Source: Hemileia vastatrix
Lineage: Eukaryota; Basidiomycota; Pucciniomycetes; Pucciniales; Zaghouaniaceae
DNA: 64,000 nt
Assembly (NCBI GenBank): GCA_030280995.1
Contig: JASXTE010000001.1
Span: 22,391,106 to 22,455,105 of the forward strand
Direction: 5' to 3'
The notes under the pieces are model-generated. The model was not told the DNA's origin. It worked only from the letters and a program-made list of their open reading frames with translations, and did not search any database. Positions 33,971-46,082 of the stretch are shown one piece after another. The position numbers were made by a program, and so were the translations under genes. The first letter of the stretch is position 1; the number at the start of each line of letters is the position of its first letter.

Positions 33971-36900
33971 GACAAAATATCAGGTACTACACAACTTCTA
34001 CCTGAGCAGTAGGGTATGGTTAAACTAAATTCAGCTAAGAATTTAGCCCAACTAGCCTGAAGTCTACTTATTACTTTAGAAGACATGAAGTATTTAAAAG
34101 CATTTTGATCACTTAGGATTTAAAAAGAGCTACTAAGCCTGGGAAGAAAAGAAGTCAATCCTTCAAGACAATGTAAAATAGCTAATAAGTCTTTATCATG
34201 ATATTTGTAGTACAAGTCTGCTGTGATGAGTTTGCATGACTCAAAAACAACAGGGTGGAATAACTTTTTTCAGGATTGAGTTGAGATAACACCCCTGCTA
34301 TAGCATGATCTCTAGCATGTGTCTTGATTTTTTTCAAAGCAGTAGGATCAAAAATCCAAATAATTGGAGCTGTATTAAATGCAGTTTTTAATGCTTTAAG
34401 TTCCTTTCATTCTCTATTGGTAAAAAAAAGAAATATTTTTTCTAAGAAGAGAAGTGAGATCTTTTTTTTAGAGTAATCTTCAAAAATCTTCTATAGAAAT
34501 TTGTAAAACCTAGAAATTATTTTAAGTATTTTAGAGTTTTTGGCTCCAGCCATTCGAAAAAAATTTTAATCTTTTTAATATGCATGACTAAACCATCAAT
34601 GGAAAATTTAAAGCCTAAGAAGTTAAAATATTTTTGGTGGAATTCACATTTAGTGCGCTTAGCATAGATACAGTGTTCTCAAAGGCAATTTAGAACCTGT
34701 TGGACATGTTGAATATGTTCATTGAGGGTCTCTGAGAAAATGAATATTTCATCTAATTAGACAACTGAAAACTGTTCAAAAACATCATGAAAGATATCAA
34801 TGACAAAATTTTGAAAAGTTGATGGTGTGTTACACATTACAAAGGTCATAACCAAATATTCAAAACAACCAAAGCTGGTGCACATTGCAGTTAGAAGTTC
34901 ATGGCCTTCTGCAATAGGTAAGGAGATTATTAGAGCCTCTGAGATTAATTTTAGAAAAGGAACTAGCACCATCAAATAAAGTAAGGAGTAATACATAGGA
35001 GGAACTGGATAAGTACTCTTCTTAGTCACCATGTTGAGTTTTCTATAATCAACACACAACCTAAGACTTCCATTTTTTTTCTTATCAAAAGGAGCTGGAG
35101 AGAAGGTTGGAGATTAACTTCATGGTAATTTTCTGCTATAGTCAGTTTAATGCCTTCAATATTTGTTTGGTTGTCTTCTTCATCTTCAAATATATCTGTC
35201 AAGGGTAGAACTGAATTTAGGGAGAAAAAATTGGTTACTTGGAAGCTATTGAGATCCTCTTCAAGTAAAGTATTCAACCTATAAAAGTCAGCCAATTTCT
35301 CATTTAAAGAAAAATCAGATGATTTCATTTCATATGTCAGAGAAGGGGTATTTGCTAGTTTTCTAGAGGAAGGAAGATATAGAAAAGAGGAAAAAGAAAA
35401 AGGGGAAGAAGAAGAAAAGGAGGGGAGAAATATAAGAGGAGTAGAATAAAATGACTATAACTAAGGGACTAGACAGGAGTGGAATGAGTGAAGTGGGATG
35501 ATAATAATGTGTAAGTATTTTATTTTCTCTGCACTACCAAAATAATATCTAATATTAAAAAGACTCTTAATGCAACCTATAGATAATATATAGTTTTTAA
35601 TTTTAAAAAGGGTCAGTGCCAGAATAAAATTTAAAAAGTTAATATATTATTTGTAATTATTTTATGGAAAAAATAAATATTTGGTGTAATTAATTATGGT
35701 GATAAGTGATGGGGCTTCAGGGGATCACCCAATGCCCTTATATAGGCAAAGAGCCTTCTGAAGAGCCATAAACATGTATATAAAATGTGAGATATAAGAT
35801 AAAACAAAGTAAAATAAGTGTAACAAGAATATACTATTGAAGCAGAAACAAGTAACTAAAAACATGAGTAAGAGCCCATTTCCCACCAATTAAAACCCAG
35901 ACACTGTAACAAAATTAAAGTGGGACATTAAATTATTTTAAAACAAAAAGAATCTGACCATTTTAATTTAAAACAAGTTTTTTTCAATGATTAAGAAAAA
36001 TAGTCATTTTTAAGTGAAACAAAAATTATACTATTTTTTATGCAAAATTTTTATGCAAATAATAATTTAGTATAAAACAAGAATAAATAATTGTTTCAAA
36101 ATATTTCATTAATTTAATATCTATTTTGAGTCAAACAAATAATTAATTTAATGAGATTACTAATTCAAGTAAGAATTTTAATATTATTTATTAAGTAAGT
36201 GTTTCACTTATTAAATAATTTTTCTGACACAATTAAGGGTCAAAAAAGCGCCCAATATTTATGGATTACAAGATATGTATTAGATTATTTATTAATTATA
36301 TATAATTAATTAATTAATAAATTTATAATTTAAATTTAAAACTTATAGATATAATATTATATTAATTAATTAATAATTTATAATTATTAAATGCATAAAA
36401 AAGAGCTCATACTTTATAGAATATAATTTATTATTTTTATTCAATTGCATATACAATTTATATAGTAATAAAAATCATGTAACTCTTATTTTTATATATT
36501 ACTATGAGTTAGTTATGTAATTTTATTTTTCAATATAATCTTAATTTACATACATAATATAAATAAACATTTTCTAATTTTGAATTCCAATAAAATATTA
36601 TAACATTTTTTGGTCTCCTGGTACAGCCTGGCTGACAAAGGTCCTCTAGCAGGATTTGTTCAGGAAGGTTGTTTAACTCCCTATTGAACTAAATTATTGA
36701 ATAAGATATATACTTATAATGAGGGGTTATCAATACCTGTAACCAATCAATCATTTGATTCCAATGCTTCAGAAAGTCATGGCCATGAACGGTTTTGTAC
36801 ATCCTTGGGGCCTCCAAGACTGTTGATTCCCACTCAAATGAGGTAAAATTCAGAATATTGAAAAGCAATAAGACTTTCTTAATAACTTCAAACTTAAGCT

Positions 36901-37130
36901 CCTCTGATTCAACCAGAATTATTAGAATTTGGTTGATATCTAAAAATTTCAGCTTAAGTCTCTTTGCAAAAGATAAACTGATAAATCAAGTTTAAGCTCT
37001 AGAGTCGATAAGAAAACTGGAGGTAGTTTCCTCCTTAAAAAGAATAAATCTCAATTGTTTTAGGGAAACTCCAATCCTTAAGATGTGGAGTTTCTATGCA
37101 CTTGGAGAAATAAAATAGTTTGCTTTAAAC
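33971..37130 (-). pseudogene. Chromovirus copy E pol (protease, RT), decayed
   Basis: It reads right to left and is homologous to 59890-61940 of copy D. RT is recognisable from [20 protein letters not shown] (35059) through a HELLTAM and FEYLVM block to VFEQFSVV. The RNase H/connection part lies at 33971-34700. The linker with EDEEDNQTNIEGIK is at about 35150-35200, and the protease region lies between about 36640 and 37130. An AT-rich block (about 35335-36635) interrupts it. There are frequent stops, so it is not functional. The left break at 33971 is the insertion point of copy B. Confidence 0.8.
35335..36635. other. AT-rich insertion inside copy E pol
   Basis: Alignment with copy D stops near 35335 and resumes near 36640 (CTGACAAAGGTCCTCTAGCA). 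The 1.3 kb between has a purine-rich stretch (35360-35440) and long AT-rich runs. There is no ORF, and no terminal repeat or duplication could be identified. The element type is unknown. Confidence 0.5.
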
Positions 37131-37139
37131 ACAATTAAA

Positions 37140-38319
37140 CTATTCACTAGTACCTTCTCCATCTTTCAATTTAGCACAATCTTCTAACTTGCGCTTACCA
37201 CCACAATACATACACAAACCATTATCTGATCTTTTCTTCCTTTCAGCTTATTTTGATTCCCCTTTTCTGTAAGATACCTTACTGATATCTCCAGAGGTCA
37301 AGCTTTTTGGGTTGAATTATAACTTTACCTTTTAGACTGGGTTTGGATTGAGTCAATGAGTGGTTTGGACAAGAGTGATTCAAAGAGGGCCCCAATTTAA
37401 ATTTAGAGCCATGAGTAGATTAATGTGTTTGAAATTGATTTTGGAGTTGTCCTTGATAAGCAATGTCAAGCTTGATGGTCCTATCCATAAAATCTGCCAA
37501 AGTGGTCATTTTTTGACCTTGAAGATTCAATTGGTCCAGAATCCTCAAGGGAATTACCTTTTTAAAATGATATTTCAAAGCTGAATCATTCCAACCTACT
37601 CAAGTTTTTAAAACCCTGAAATTTGAGTTGTATTCAGAAGCTTTGCTATTATTTTTCATGCAAAGGAAGTCAAGTTTGGTTTCCATGTTATTGGTTTCTT
37701 TTAGGTCACTGAAAAATGAAAAGAGTTGGTCCTCAAACTTATCTTAATTATTGATAAGTAAATGGGCCTCTGTTGAAGAAAGAATGAGATGATGAGGTTT
37801 GAACCATCTTGATGCTTTTCCAGCTAAAAATGAAGAATCATAAAAAACCTTGGAGAAATTGGTGTTAAAGGTTTGAGGTTCATTATGGAACAATTAATTG
37901 CAAGTTTTAAAGAAGTATTGCAATCTTTCTGGATTTTCTCCATTAAATTCATCAGATGATTTCATTGAAGGAGTTTTAAAATTACATCCCTCAGAAGGGG
38001 TATGATTTATAATTGTTTTTACACAATGTTTCTTGAAATCTTCCAATGAAGAAGATTGCCAAGGATCTAAAGTTTGGCCTGAAGGGTTGGTAGCTGGAGC
38101 CAATGGTGCCTCTTGCATAGTGTCCTTGCTTTCTTTTTTTTAACTAGAATCTTTGAAATACTGAGGAACATCCTCCACAGATTAGATTGAGTGTTCTATT
38201 TCCCTTAAATTAAGAGGTTCAAGGGAGTGAGTGCAGGTAACAGTTTGTATAGATGGCCTGCCTCTAGCACAAGCTCTAGTATTAGCACTCATTGGAGGAG
38301 TGCATTGAAAAGGTGCCAT
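37140..38319 (-). pseudogene. Chromovirus copy E gag, decayed
   Basis: The start at 38319 reads MAPFQCTPPMSANTRACARG, close to gag of C and D. The frame 38118-37894 carries the acidic-to-Ser-rich part and NPERLQYFFKTCN. The knuckle near 37190 reads CMYCGGKRKLEDC, where the His ligand is Arg (CAC to CGC). There are many stops. Confidence 0.8.
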
Positions 38320-39494
38320 TTAGATTTAGCACCTGAAAAAATTTGTAGTAGTATGAAGGATGAGATATATGGAGAATTAAACTATACTTCAACAAGACAA
38401 CCTATGCACAAGGTTGAGGGTGCTCCTGAGTATGTCAGATTGGGAAGGAGAGTTGAAACTGCTTCAAGGCACAGAGGAATAAATTGAAGAAGTGGTTCAA
38501 AGATATGTTGAAGGAAATTTTCTTGTTTCAAGATATTTTCAAGGGAAATATTTATATGGATTCAAAGGTAATACTAAAATTCTAATGAATCTCACAAGGG
38601 GTTGGAAACTTAATAATAAAGAGAAATGATTTAAGGATTTAGGATTGATTTTAAAATTAATAATTAAGAAAAAGAAGGAAGCAATAATAGCCCAATATAT
38701 ATTACTATAAATTTAACTACTATCACAACAATATTATAATTTAGTTCTAAGGAATGTTGAATCAAAACCCACATTATTTATATAAACAACTCAACCTTTC
38801 ATTCACCCTTTTAATAAATATCATTTGAATATCACAGATCCCTCAATATTTCCACCTTTCCCTACTCACAGACCTGTTAACAACCCTGAGACACACAATA
38901 ACCCACATTGAGAATATCACATCAATCATAGCACTAAAAGTACATTGATTCACTTAAATTGAAAAGCATAAACACATAATTGAAATCAATTGACTAATTT
39001 AGACTTAGCATTTAGACCAAGCACAGTTAAATAAGCAACTCTGGATTGAGAAAGCAAAGGAAACACAGTTGCTAAGCAAATGTTTCTTCTGTGCTTTGTG
39101 AATGGATTTAGTTAAGGCAATCATGCCCTGGATTATGGACTTAGAGCATCTACCTCCGTGTCGGTAAAATGGTACTGTATGCATATTTTACTGCATTTTG
39201 ATGTGAACCTTAACCCTTGTTTCATTAAAGGCCTCTATTAGCTAGTGAATTCAGCATGTACTGTAGCCTGTCAAATAAAGTTACTGAGCTCCTTTTGACC
39301 TCATTCAGTAATTCAATATTCTGCCTGCCAATTCTTTTCACTCCATCTTGTAACTGCTGAACACTTTGACGTGTCACTACTTATTGTAACAAAACTTTTT
39401 CATATCATAATTCACAACTATTACTACACAACCCTTCTATCTACCCATTTTCCTTGTTTCACACCTTGTCCTAGAACTCCTAAATTAATCTAAC

Positions 39495-40543
39495 ATGATA
39501 AACTCGTCCGAAGCTAAGAAAAAGTGATCCCCTAATTGGAACCACCAAGAAGAAGAGCAGTTAGCTATCTCCTGGATTCACATCAGCAAGCAACCAGAAT
39601 TTGTAACTTACCAATCTGGTGAAACATTTTATAAGAAAATTGAAGCACATTTCAACCAATTCAGTTCTGTGCACTACCGAGACTATGATCAAATCAGAAT
39701 AAGGTCAGTTTCAAGTTATAAAGATATTTTTTAATTATTTTAAACTTACTTTTTTTATAATATAGATGGAAGGCTCTCAACACGGCAACCCTTAAGTTCA
39801 GCTCTATCTACTACTCAATTGAAAGGAATCCTCCCAGTGGAACCTCACCAAGTGACTGGTTACGAACTGCCTTATCTCTTTATCAAGAACAAAAAAAGTC
39901 AGCTTTTAAAAGTCTTCCTGCTTGGGAGAAGTTAAAGTTTGTGCCAAAGTGGCTAATGGGACCAACCAAGGTCCCAAATAGTGTAATGGTTGATTTGAGT
40001 GGGAACAAAAGCAATGGGAATGAAGACTTTACTAGTGACCCACCAACACCTTCTCCAGCCTCTAGTGGATTTACGGTCTGTCCAATTGGGATAAAAGCTG
40101 CAAAGAAAAGGCTCCTTACTGAAGGAATGGAAGAAGATAAATCCTTACTCACATCCCGCTTCAATGACCTTTCCGAAAAACGTGTAACTGCCATAAGTGA
40201 CACAAATAGGCTAACCGAGTCAAGAAACAAACTAACAAGAGAGAATCTTCTATTAAAAAATGATAAAATAAAGATTGAAGAAGAAAGACTAGAAATTGAG
40301 AAAAGAAAGCTAGCTATTGAAGAAAAAAATCTAGATATTAAAGTAAGACAACTGCGACTTTCAGAAAAAAATTTTAGCATAAATGAGGAGAAGTCTGTCA
40401 GTGAAATGATGGCTAATGATCTTAAAGTTTTACACACAAAAGAAAAAGATTGTGAGACTGCAGATGATTTACTTATTTTACAAAGTATGAAAGCAAAGTT
40501 AAAAAATAGATGGGTTAGCGATGATAATTATACATTTAAATAA
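39495..40543 (+). pseudogene. Harbinger Myb/SANT-like DNA-binding protein
   Basis: Exon 1 is 39495-39703, the intron 39704-39765 (GTCAGT to TATAG) and exon 2 39766-40543, giving 328 codons. The N-terminal part has spaced Trp residues (NWNHQEEEQLAISW, RIRWKALN) typical of the trihelix/SANT partner of Harbinger transposases. The C-terminal 120 residues are a charged coiled coil (KIEEERLEIEKRKLAIEEK). An in-frame TGA at 39525-39527, eleven codons in, breaks it, unless a later start is used. Known role of the family: it helps the nuclease bind the element ends and enter the nucleus. Confidence 0.7.
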
Positions 40544-40687
40544 AATGAAACAAATGTTTTTTTGTAGATAAATATTTTGTCTGTATAAGAAATATATCTA
40601 AAATTAATGGTGCACATAAAAACTGAAAAAAAAAATTATATATTTCAAAAGAGAATAATTTATATCTTATATTCTACTCAAAAACCA

Positions 40688-42663
40688 ATAAGGCTACTAG
40701 TATAAAAGAGGAAATGGATATTATATTTCAAGATGAGAAAAGAAGTGAGTGGAAATTGGCATTTGGAAGAGGGTTTTTATATTCAAATCTGGGTCTGGTG
40801 GGATAGAAAGACACGACCAAGCCTTCTCCTTCTTCAGGAATTTTTGTCAGCTGTAAATAATTTGTGGTATTAGCTTGAGCCAAGAGAAAAGAATATAAGA
40901 TAATGAAAAATAAAAACAATATTAAAAAATAAAAAATAAAACATTGTATATGTATTATTTATATTTAATAATTATTATTTACAATAAATATCATTTTTTT
41001 TAAAATTATATTTAAATAGTTGCATGTAAAAAAATATAAAAATACTTACCTAAACATAAAAACAAAATATTTAATGTCTTTTGGTCTACTCAAAAGGCAA
41101 GAAGGCTAGTATTATAAATGGGGAATCATATATTATATTGTATGATGAGAGAATATGATATTATATTGCAGGATGAGAGAAAAAGTGAGCAGAAATGGGC
41201 ATTTGGAAGAGGGTTTTTATATTCAAATCTGGGTCTGGTGGGATAGAAAGACATGACCAAGCCTTCTCGTTCTTCTAGAATTTTCCTCGCCTGTAAAAAA
41301 AATGGAAGTTAGCTTGTAGCGATATTTAGAATTAGGAGGTAAGAGAGAAATAAAAATAAATTAGCAAAATTAAAAAAAATAAGAGAGTAAAAAAAACTAA
41401 AGTAGCAAAATTAAAAAAAAAGAGAAAGAAAAAAAGTAGTGAAATTAAAAAAAAGGAGAGAAAGAAAAAAAAAACTCACCTTGAGGGAAGATTGACTATT
41501 TGCGCATCCTCTTGGACAAGGATGAACCGGCAATAGTCTATGGTTGGATTGTGAAATAATACCTCATTCAGGAGTGAAGTATTTTCTCTATCCATCCATA
41601 AGCTGTTTTCGGAGTTTCCTTGTCCATCAGGATGGGAATAAAAAATTTTTCCTGCTAGTGGGATACACCCAAAAAATTTGTTATTCCCATCCTGATGGAC
41701 AAGGAAAATCCAAAAACAGCCAATGGATAGATAGAGAAAATACTTTACTCCTGAATGAGGTATTTTTTCATGATTCAACCATAGACTATTGCCAGTTCAT
41801 CCTTGTCCAAGAGGATGCGCAAATAGTCAATCTTACCTCAAGGTGAGTTTTTTTTTCTTTCTCTCCTTTTTTTTAATTTCACTACTTTTTTTCTTTCTCT
41901 TTTTTTTAATTTCGCTACTTTAGTTTTTTTTACTCTCTTATTTTTTTTAATTTCGCTAATTTATTTTTATTTCTCTCTTACCTCCTAATTCTAAATATCG
42001 CTACAAGCTAACTTCCACTTTTTTTTACAGGCGAGGAAAATTCTAGAAGAACGAGAAGGCTTGGTCATGTCTTTCTATCCCACCAGACCCAGATTTGAAT
42101 ATAAAAACCCTCTTCCAAATGCCCATTTCCGCTCACTTTTTCTCTCATCTTGAAATATAATATCATATTCTCTCATCATACAATATAATATATGATTCCC
42201 CATTTATAATACTAGCCTTCTTGCCTTTTGAGTAGACCAAAAGACATTAAATATTTTGTTTTTATGTTTAGGTAAGTATTTTTATATTTTTTTACGTGCA
42301 ACTATTTAAATATAATTTTAAAAAAAATGATATTTATTGTAAATAATAATTATTAAATATAAATAATACATATACAACGTTTTTTTTTTATTTTTTAATA
42401 TTGTTTTTATTTTTCATTATCTTATATTCTTTTCTCTTGGCTCAAGCTAACACCACAAATTTTTTACAGCTGACAAAAATTCCTGAAGAAGGAGAAGGCT
42501 TGGTTGTGTCTTTCTATCCCACCAGACCCAGATTTTAATATAAAAACCCTCTTCCAAATGCCCATTTCCGCTCACTTTTTCTCTCATCTTGCAATATAAT
42601 ATCATATTATCTCATCATACAATATAATATATGATTCCCCTTTTATAATAGTAGCCTTATTAT
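40688..42663. repeat. Near-perfect palindrome of about 2 kb
   Basis: Left arm 40688 to about 41660 and right arm about 41661-42663 are inverted copies (paired coordinates sum to about 83320). Each arm holds two copies of a block containing TTCAAATCTGGGTCTGGTGG (near 40780 and 41220 and their inverses near 42085 and 42520). Overlapping frames of 100 codons (41476-41778 minus and 41544-41846 plus) encode almost the same product with FILVQEDAQIVNL and start near the centre. A further exon-like piece has SFYPTRPRFEYKNPLPNA. The gene family was not recognised. Confidence 0.75.
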
Positions 42664-42710
42664 TTTATGTGCACCGTAAATTTATCACTTACTTTTCAAT
42701 TTTTTTTACT

Positions 42711-44012
42711 TCAGATATCCAAATTCCCTCTAGATGCCCAGTTATGTGCTTTAAGGTCCTCTCGAAGCTGGAAGTGTATACTTGAATTATGTAACTCTTG
42801 ATTACGGCAGATGTAGTTTGATAATGTATTGGAGAGGATCGGATCATTGTGGTTGGTAATTATTTGACTGCTGATTGATTCATTTGAAAGGTACGGATCA
42901 TTTTCTGACTTAGATTCTATGACCATGTTGTGAAGAATGACACAACATGTCATGACATCTTTTACAGAATTAATGTCCCATAGACAACAAGGTTGGGTGA
43001 TTATTCCCCAACAGGCTTGCAATACGCCAAAAGCACGCTCAATATCTTTTCGTGCAGCCTCTTGAAGCTTAGCAAAGTATCTACTTGAAGCATCTTGCGG
43101 GTGAGGAATAGTTTTGACCAAAGATGACCAGGAAGGATATATTCCATCAGCAAGATAGTAGGCGTTTGAATATTTGTGTCGGTTAATTTTAAATTTTATT
43201 GTATCTTGTGTTCCTGAAAGAAGTTTATCAAAAATACTGCTTCTGTGAAGCACATTAATATCGTTCAAGGAGCCAGGGGAGCCAAAAAAGCAGTGCCAGC
43301 AATGTAAGCTTTTGCTGGCAACCGCCTCCAAAATCATTGTAGGTGAACCTTCTTTGCCCTGAAACTGACCTGCCCATGCTCCTGGGCAATTTTTCCAAGC
43401 CCAATGCATGCCATCAATTGAGCCAAGGCATCCTGGGAAACCACACTCCTCATATTCTCTGAGAATAAATTTCTTTTCTTCTTGCGTAGGTTCACGTAAG
43501 TATTCAGATTTATATAATGTAATAATATCTTTGATGAAAATTTTGAGGCATCATAGTGCTGTAGTTTCTCCAATCCAAACATATTCATCAGTGCTATCAG
43601 CAGAGACTCCATAGGCCAATTGACGTAGAACAGAAGTAATTTTTTGTTCTGGTGATAAACCAATTTGGCCACAACAGTCCTGTAGAATAACAAATTAGAG
43701 TCAGAAAACTATTATATGTTAATTGACTTACACTTTTCCAAACCCAAAAGGTATTATGTTCCTGTAAATCTGTAGACAGCTTTTGAAATAGTTCTTTGCT
43801 TATTCGGAATCGTCATTCAAAGAGATGGTTGTTGTATGTACAATTAACATTGAAATAATCTTTCATCAAGCGTTGATGTCCTTCAACACGGTCTCGATTT
43901 ATTAATTCTTTTTTTTTTTAGGCCTTGTTGTATCATATGAGTTTAGCAATTCTGTAAATACAATTATTTCTTCTTCCATTGTAAGTAATTCATCAAGTAT
44001 GAGTTGTTCCAT
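42711..44012 (-). pseudogene. Harbinger DDE nuclease (transposase), broken
   Basis: The start ATG is at 44012 (MEQLILDELLTMEEE). An intron lies at about 43680-43731 (GTAAGT to CTACAG). DDE motifs: first Asp in GSIDGMHWAWKNC (about 43420), second in YYLADGIYPSW (about 43150), and Glu in RKDIERAFGVLQ (about 43030). It is broken by a TGA where Arg is expected (FE*RFRISKELF, about 43815), a TGA where Trp is likely (about 43555), and an 11-A run near 43910 that shifts frame. From 43409 to 42711 the frame is open (232 codons). Confidence 0.85.
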
Positions 44013-44271
44013 CTGAAAAGTTGAGGAGAGTGAAATGAGTAGTGAGAACGCGAGAAAAAAAGTGGAGTTTACTGAATGGGCAAGTCAACACGAGGGTGAC
44101 AAAATTTTCCCATCGCGTGTTTGCTAACTGAATCTGCATACGAGGGTGTGAAACCTCATTTCAGTAACTATGGATGCAGCAATTATGCAAGTATCTACTG
44201 AAAATTTACTGCAACGGGGTAGATGCTCTTAGTGAGCTGCTTTTGCTTCAAGTGTCACACAGTGTGTGACA

Positions 44272-44853
44272 CCCCTCCATGCATGCTGAATCACAACAAA
44301 ATTCAAATTCAGAGAAGAAATAACAATTAATTAAACCATGGAATGCATTCTAGGGGTTAGCAAGTGTCAAAATCTTATTTGAAAGTATTTTGGGGGTAGA
44401 AAAAATGGAAAAATTGCAAAAATAAATAAAAATAAACTACACTTTAGTTTTTAAGCCCAGAGGGATTAAATTTTGAAATGTTTGATGTCACAGCTTTTAG
44501 AGGCGAGACAATAATCACTCCAAAATTGATTAGTTGACTCTTTGATTTGTCGTCTTTCACTCTGTGCCTTCCATTGAGGGGTGAGCATCCATTGGCCACT
44601 TCTAGAGACCATTACATCCAGACTAAAGGTTATGAAAAATGCTTCAATTCTTTCAGCCTCCTAATCAACAGGTATTACAAAGAAAGAGAAATGAGTATTA
44701 TCAAATGAAAAAAAAGCTACTAAAGAAGAGACACAATGCCATAACGTGAGGCATTAATGAGGTTGTGGTTGTCCAAAACAAAAATGAAGATCAGGCAAAA
44801 AAACAATTATGCATAAACCAGGTGGTGATTTTTGTCTAGGCACTGTATGTACA
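44272..44853. other. Spacer right of copy E, no gene seen
   Basis: Apart from the flank of E there is no ORF of note, no splice-supported exon and no terminal repeat. It ends at the TGTACA that flanks the MITE at 44854. Confidence 0.5.
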
Positions 44854-45047
44854 TACAGCCAAATCACAAAAGCTTGCGGAATTTTGGACGAAAAAATTAA
44901 AGCTTCACTCACAAAAAAATGATTTTCCTATTCAAAAGGGGGCAACCCTGAGCTATCTCCAATCCTTTGAATAGGTAAATCATTTTTTGGTGAAAACAAT
45001 TTTGATTTTTCGTCAAAAATTCCGCAAGCGTTTGTGACTTGGCTGTA
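44854..45047. mobile_element. Tc1/mariner-like MITE, 194 bp
   Basis: The ends TACAGCCAAATCACAAAAGC and, inverted, GCGTTTGTGACTTGGCTGTA form a long foldback. TGTACA flanks both sides (44848-44853 and 45048-45053). Because TGTACA is itself a palindrome, a TA target with the ends starting CAGCC is equally possible. No ORF. The decayed nested relatives are at 11650-12021. Confidence 0.7.
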
Positions 45048-45344
45048 TGTACATGCTCTTAGAGACTAGATCGGAGAATAAACTTTTTGGGAAAACACAG
45101 CTAATGTACGATTATATGTTACGACGGAGTTTCTCACGACTCAGTTCATTGAAGAAGATCAAAATTTACTAGGGGGAAATACTAAAAATGTAAAGATGGT
45201 CTCCATTGAAGCTCAAAAAGGTGGTACCTTTGAGATATCCCTAGATAAACGCTAAATAACGGTGATCTTTGTGTGTATAGAGTAGAAGTTAATTATTTAC
45301 TCGGTATTGATTACTTCCAGCCATAATCCAATTAATAATTTTCT

Positions 45345-45600
45345 AACTTGAAGGGTTGTGCCGAAAATCCAAATTTTTATCACATTTCTCTCCTTCCTCG
45401 AAACTTTGAGTTGAGAAAATGAATATCAGGGAGACGGAAAAGGAGGACAAATTTCGATGGAGGAGGTCAGAAGCATCGGCAATGGCTGTATGTCATATAT
45501 TATTAATATATTTTAAAAAGTTTAGGCGAGAGGCAAAAGAAGTTTCGAGGAAGATATTTTTTTTTGGAAAATTTAGATTTTTGGGACAATCCCTCAAGTT
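45345..45600. mobile_element. Foldback MITE of another family, 256 bp
   Basis: The left arm AACTTGAAGGGTTGTGCC...TTCCTCGAAACTTTGAG (45345-45415) has its inverted partner at about 45535-45600 (GAAGTTTCGAGGAAG...CCCTCAAGTT). The ORF at 45419-45673 spans its middle and is taken to be incidental. No clear target duplication. Confidence 0.55.
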
Positions 45601-45891
45601 TGCCTGTACATACATGATTGAACTTCGTCATTACTTCACATTGAGCTTAATCAAATTGCCCACGCAGCCGTAATAGGCCCTAAACGTCAAGTGAAACAGC
45701 AAAGATAGGTGGGAGTCTTCAAAGGCGCTCGAGGAGGATTTGTGGATATAAAAAGGGTCTGATTTGTAAATGCTTTGATCATCTCGTTTTTCGTCTACTT
45801 GAAATAATCCTATATACATTTCGTTAATCTCAAGGATATTAGGGAGCGCAAATTAATATTATCTGGATAAAATTCCCTTTCAAATACTTAT

Positions 45892-45899
45892 TATAAATA
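45892..45899 (+). promoter_or_regulatory. Possible TATA box of the GH5 gene
   Basis: TATAAATA lies 191 bp upstream of the GH5 ATG (46083). A second TATAAAAA is at about 45748. Either could be used, and nothing in the sequence decides between them. Confidence 0.35.
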
Positions 45900-46082
45900 C
45901 GTTATTATACTTTCTTCAAGGAGCAAAGGCAACAACACCTTCACCTACTAGGGCAGATCTGTCGTACGATTCCTTTCACTACCAACTTATATGGGATGAC
46001 TTTGGAGGGAGAGCCCTTAGCTAACATTCATTCCCCACTAGCAACCTGCTATTTCTTCACAGATCCCCTTTTCTGGTTCAAT

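Larger units (their letters stand above)
39144..44228. mobile_element. PIF/Harbinger DNA transposon, 5.1 kb
   Basis: The ends are inverted repeats: GAGCATCTACCTCCGTGTCGG at the left (first 11 bases conserved) and, on the complement at the right, GAGCATCTACCCCGTTGCAG. It is flanked by TTA at 39141-39143 and 44229-44231, the usual 3-bp target of this superfamily. It contains a Myb/SANT-like gene (plus), a DDE nuclease gene (minus) and a palindrome of about 2 kb between them. Both genes carry stops. Confidence 0.85.
38388..44271 (-). repeat. 5' LTR of chromovirus copy E, split by a Harbinger element
   Basis: The LTR is present as 38388-39143 and 44229-44271 around the Harbinger insertion. The right part reads GAGCTGCTTTTGCTTCAAGT and ends TGTGTGACA at 44271, the inverse of TGTCAC. 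The primer-site sequence at 38371-38387 is GGAGAATTAAACTATAC, one base different from D, and the LTR counterpart near 38745 is also mutated. It is the most diverged of the family 2 LTRs. Confidence 0.75.

Noticed and set aside
45419..45673. ORF of 84 codons upstream of the GH5 gene
   Set aside because: It lies mostly inside a foldback MITE and has no motif or splice support.
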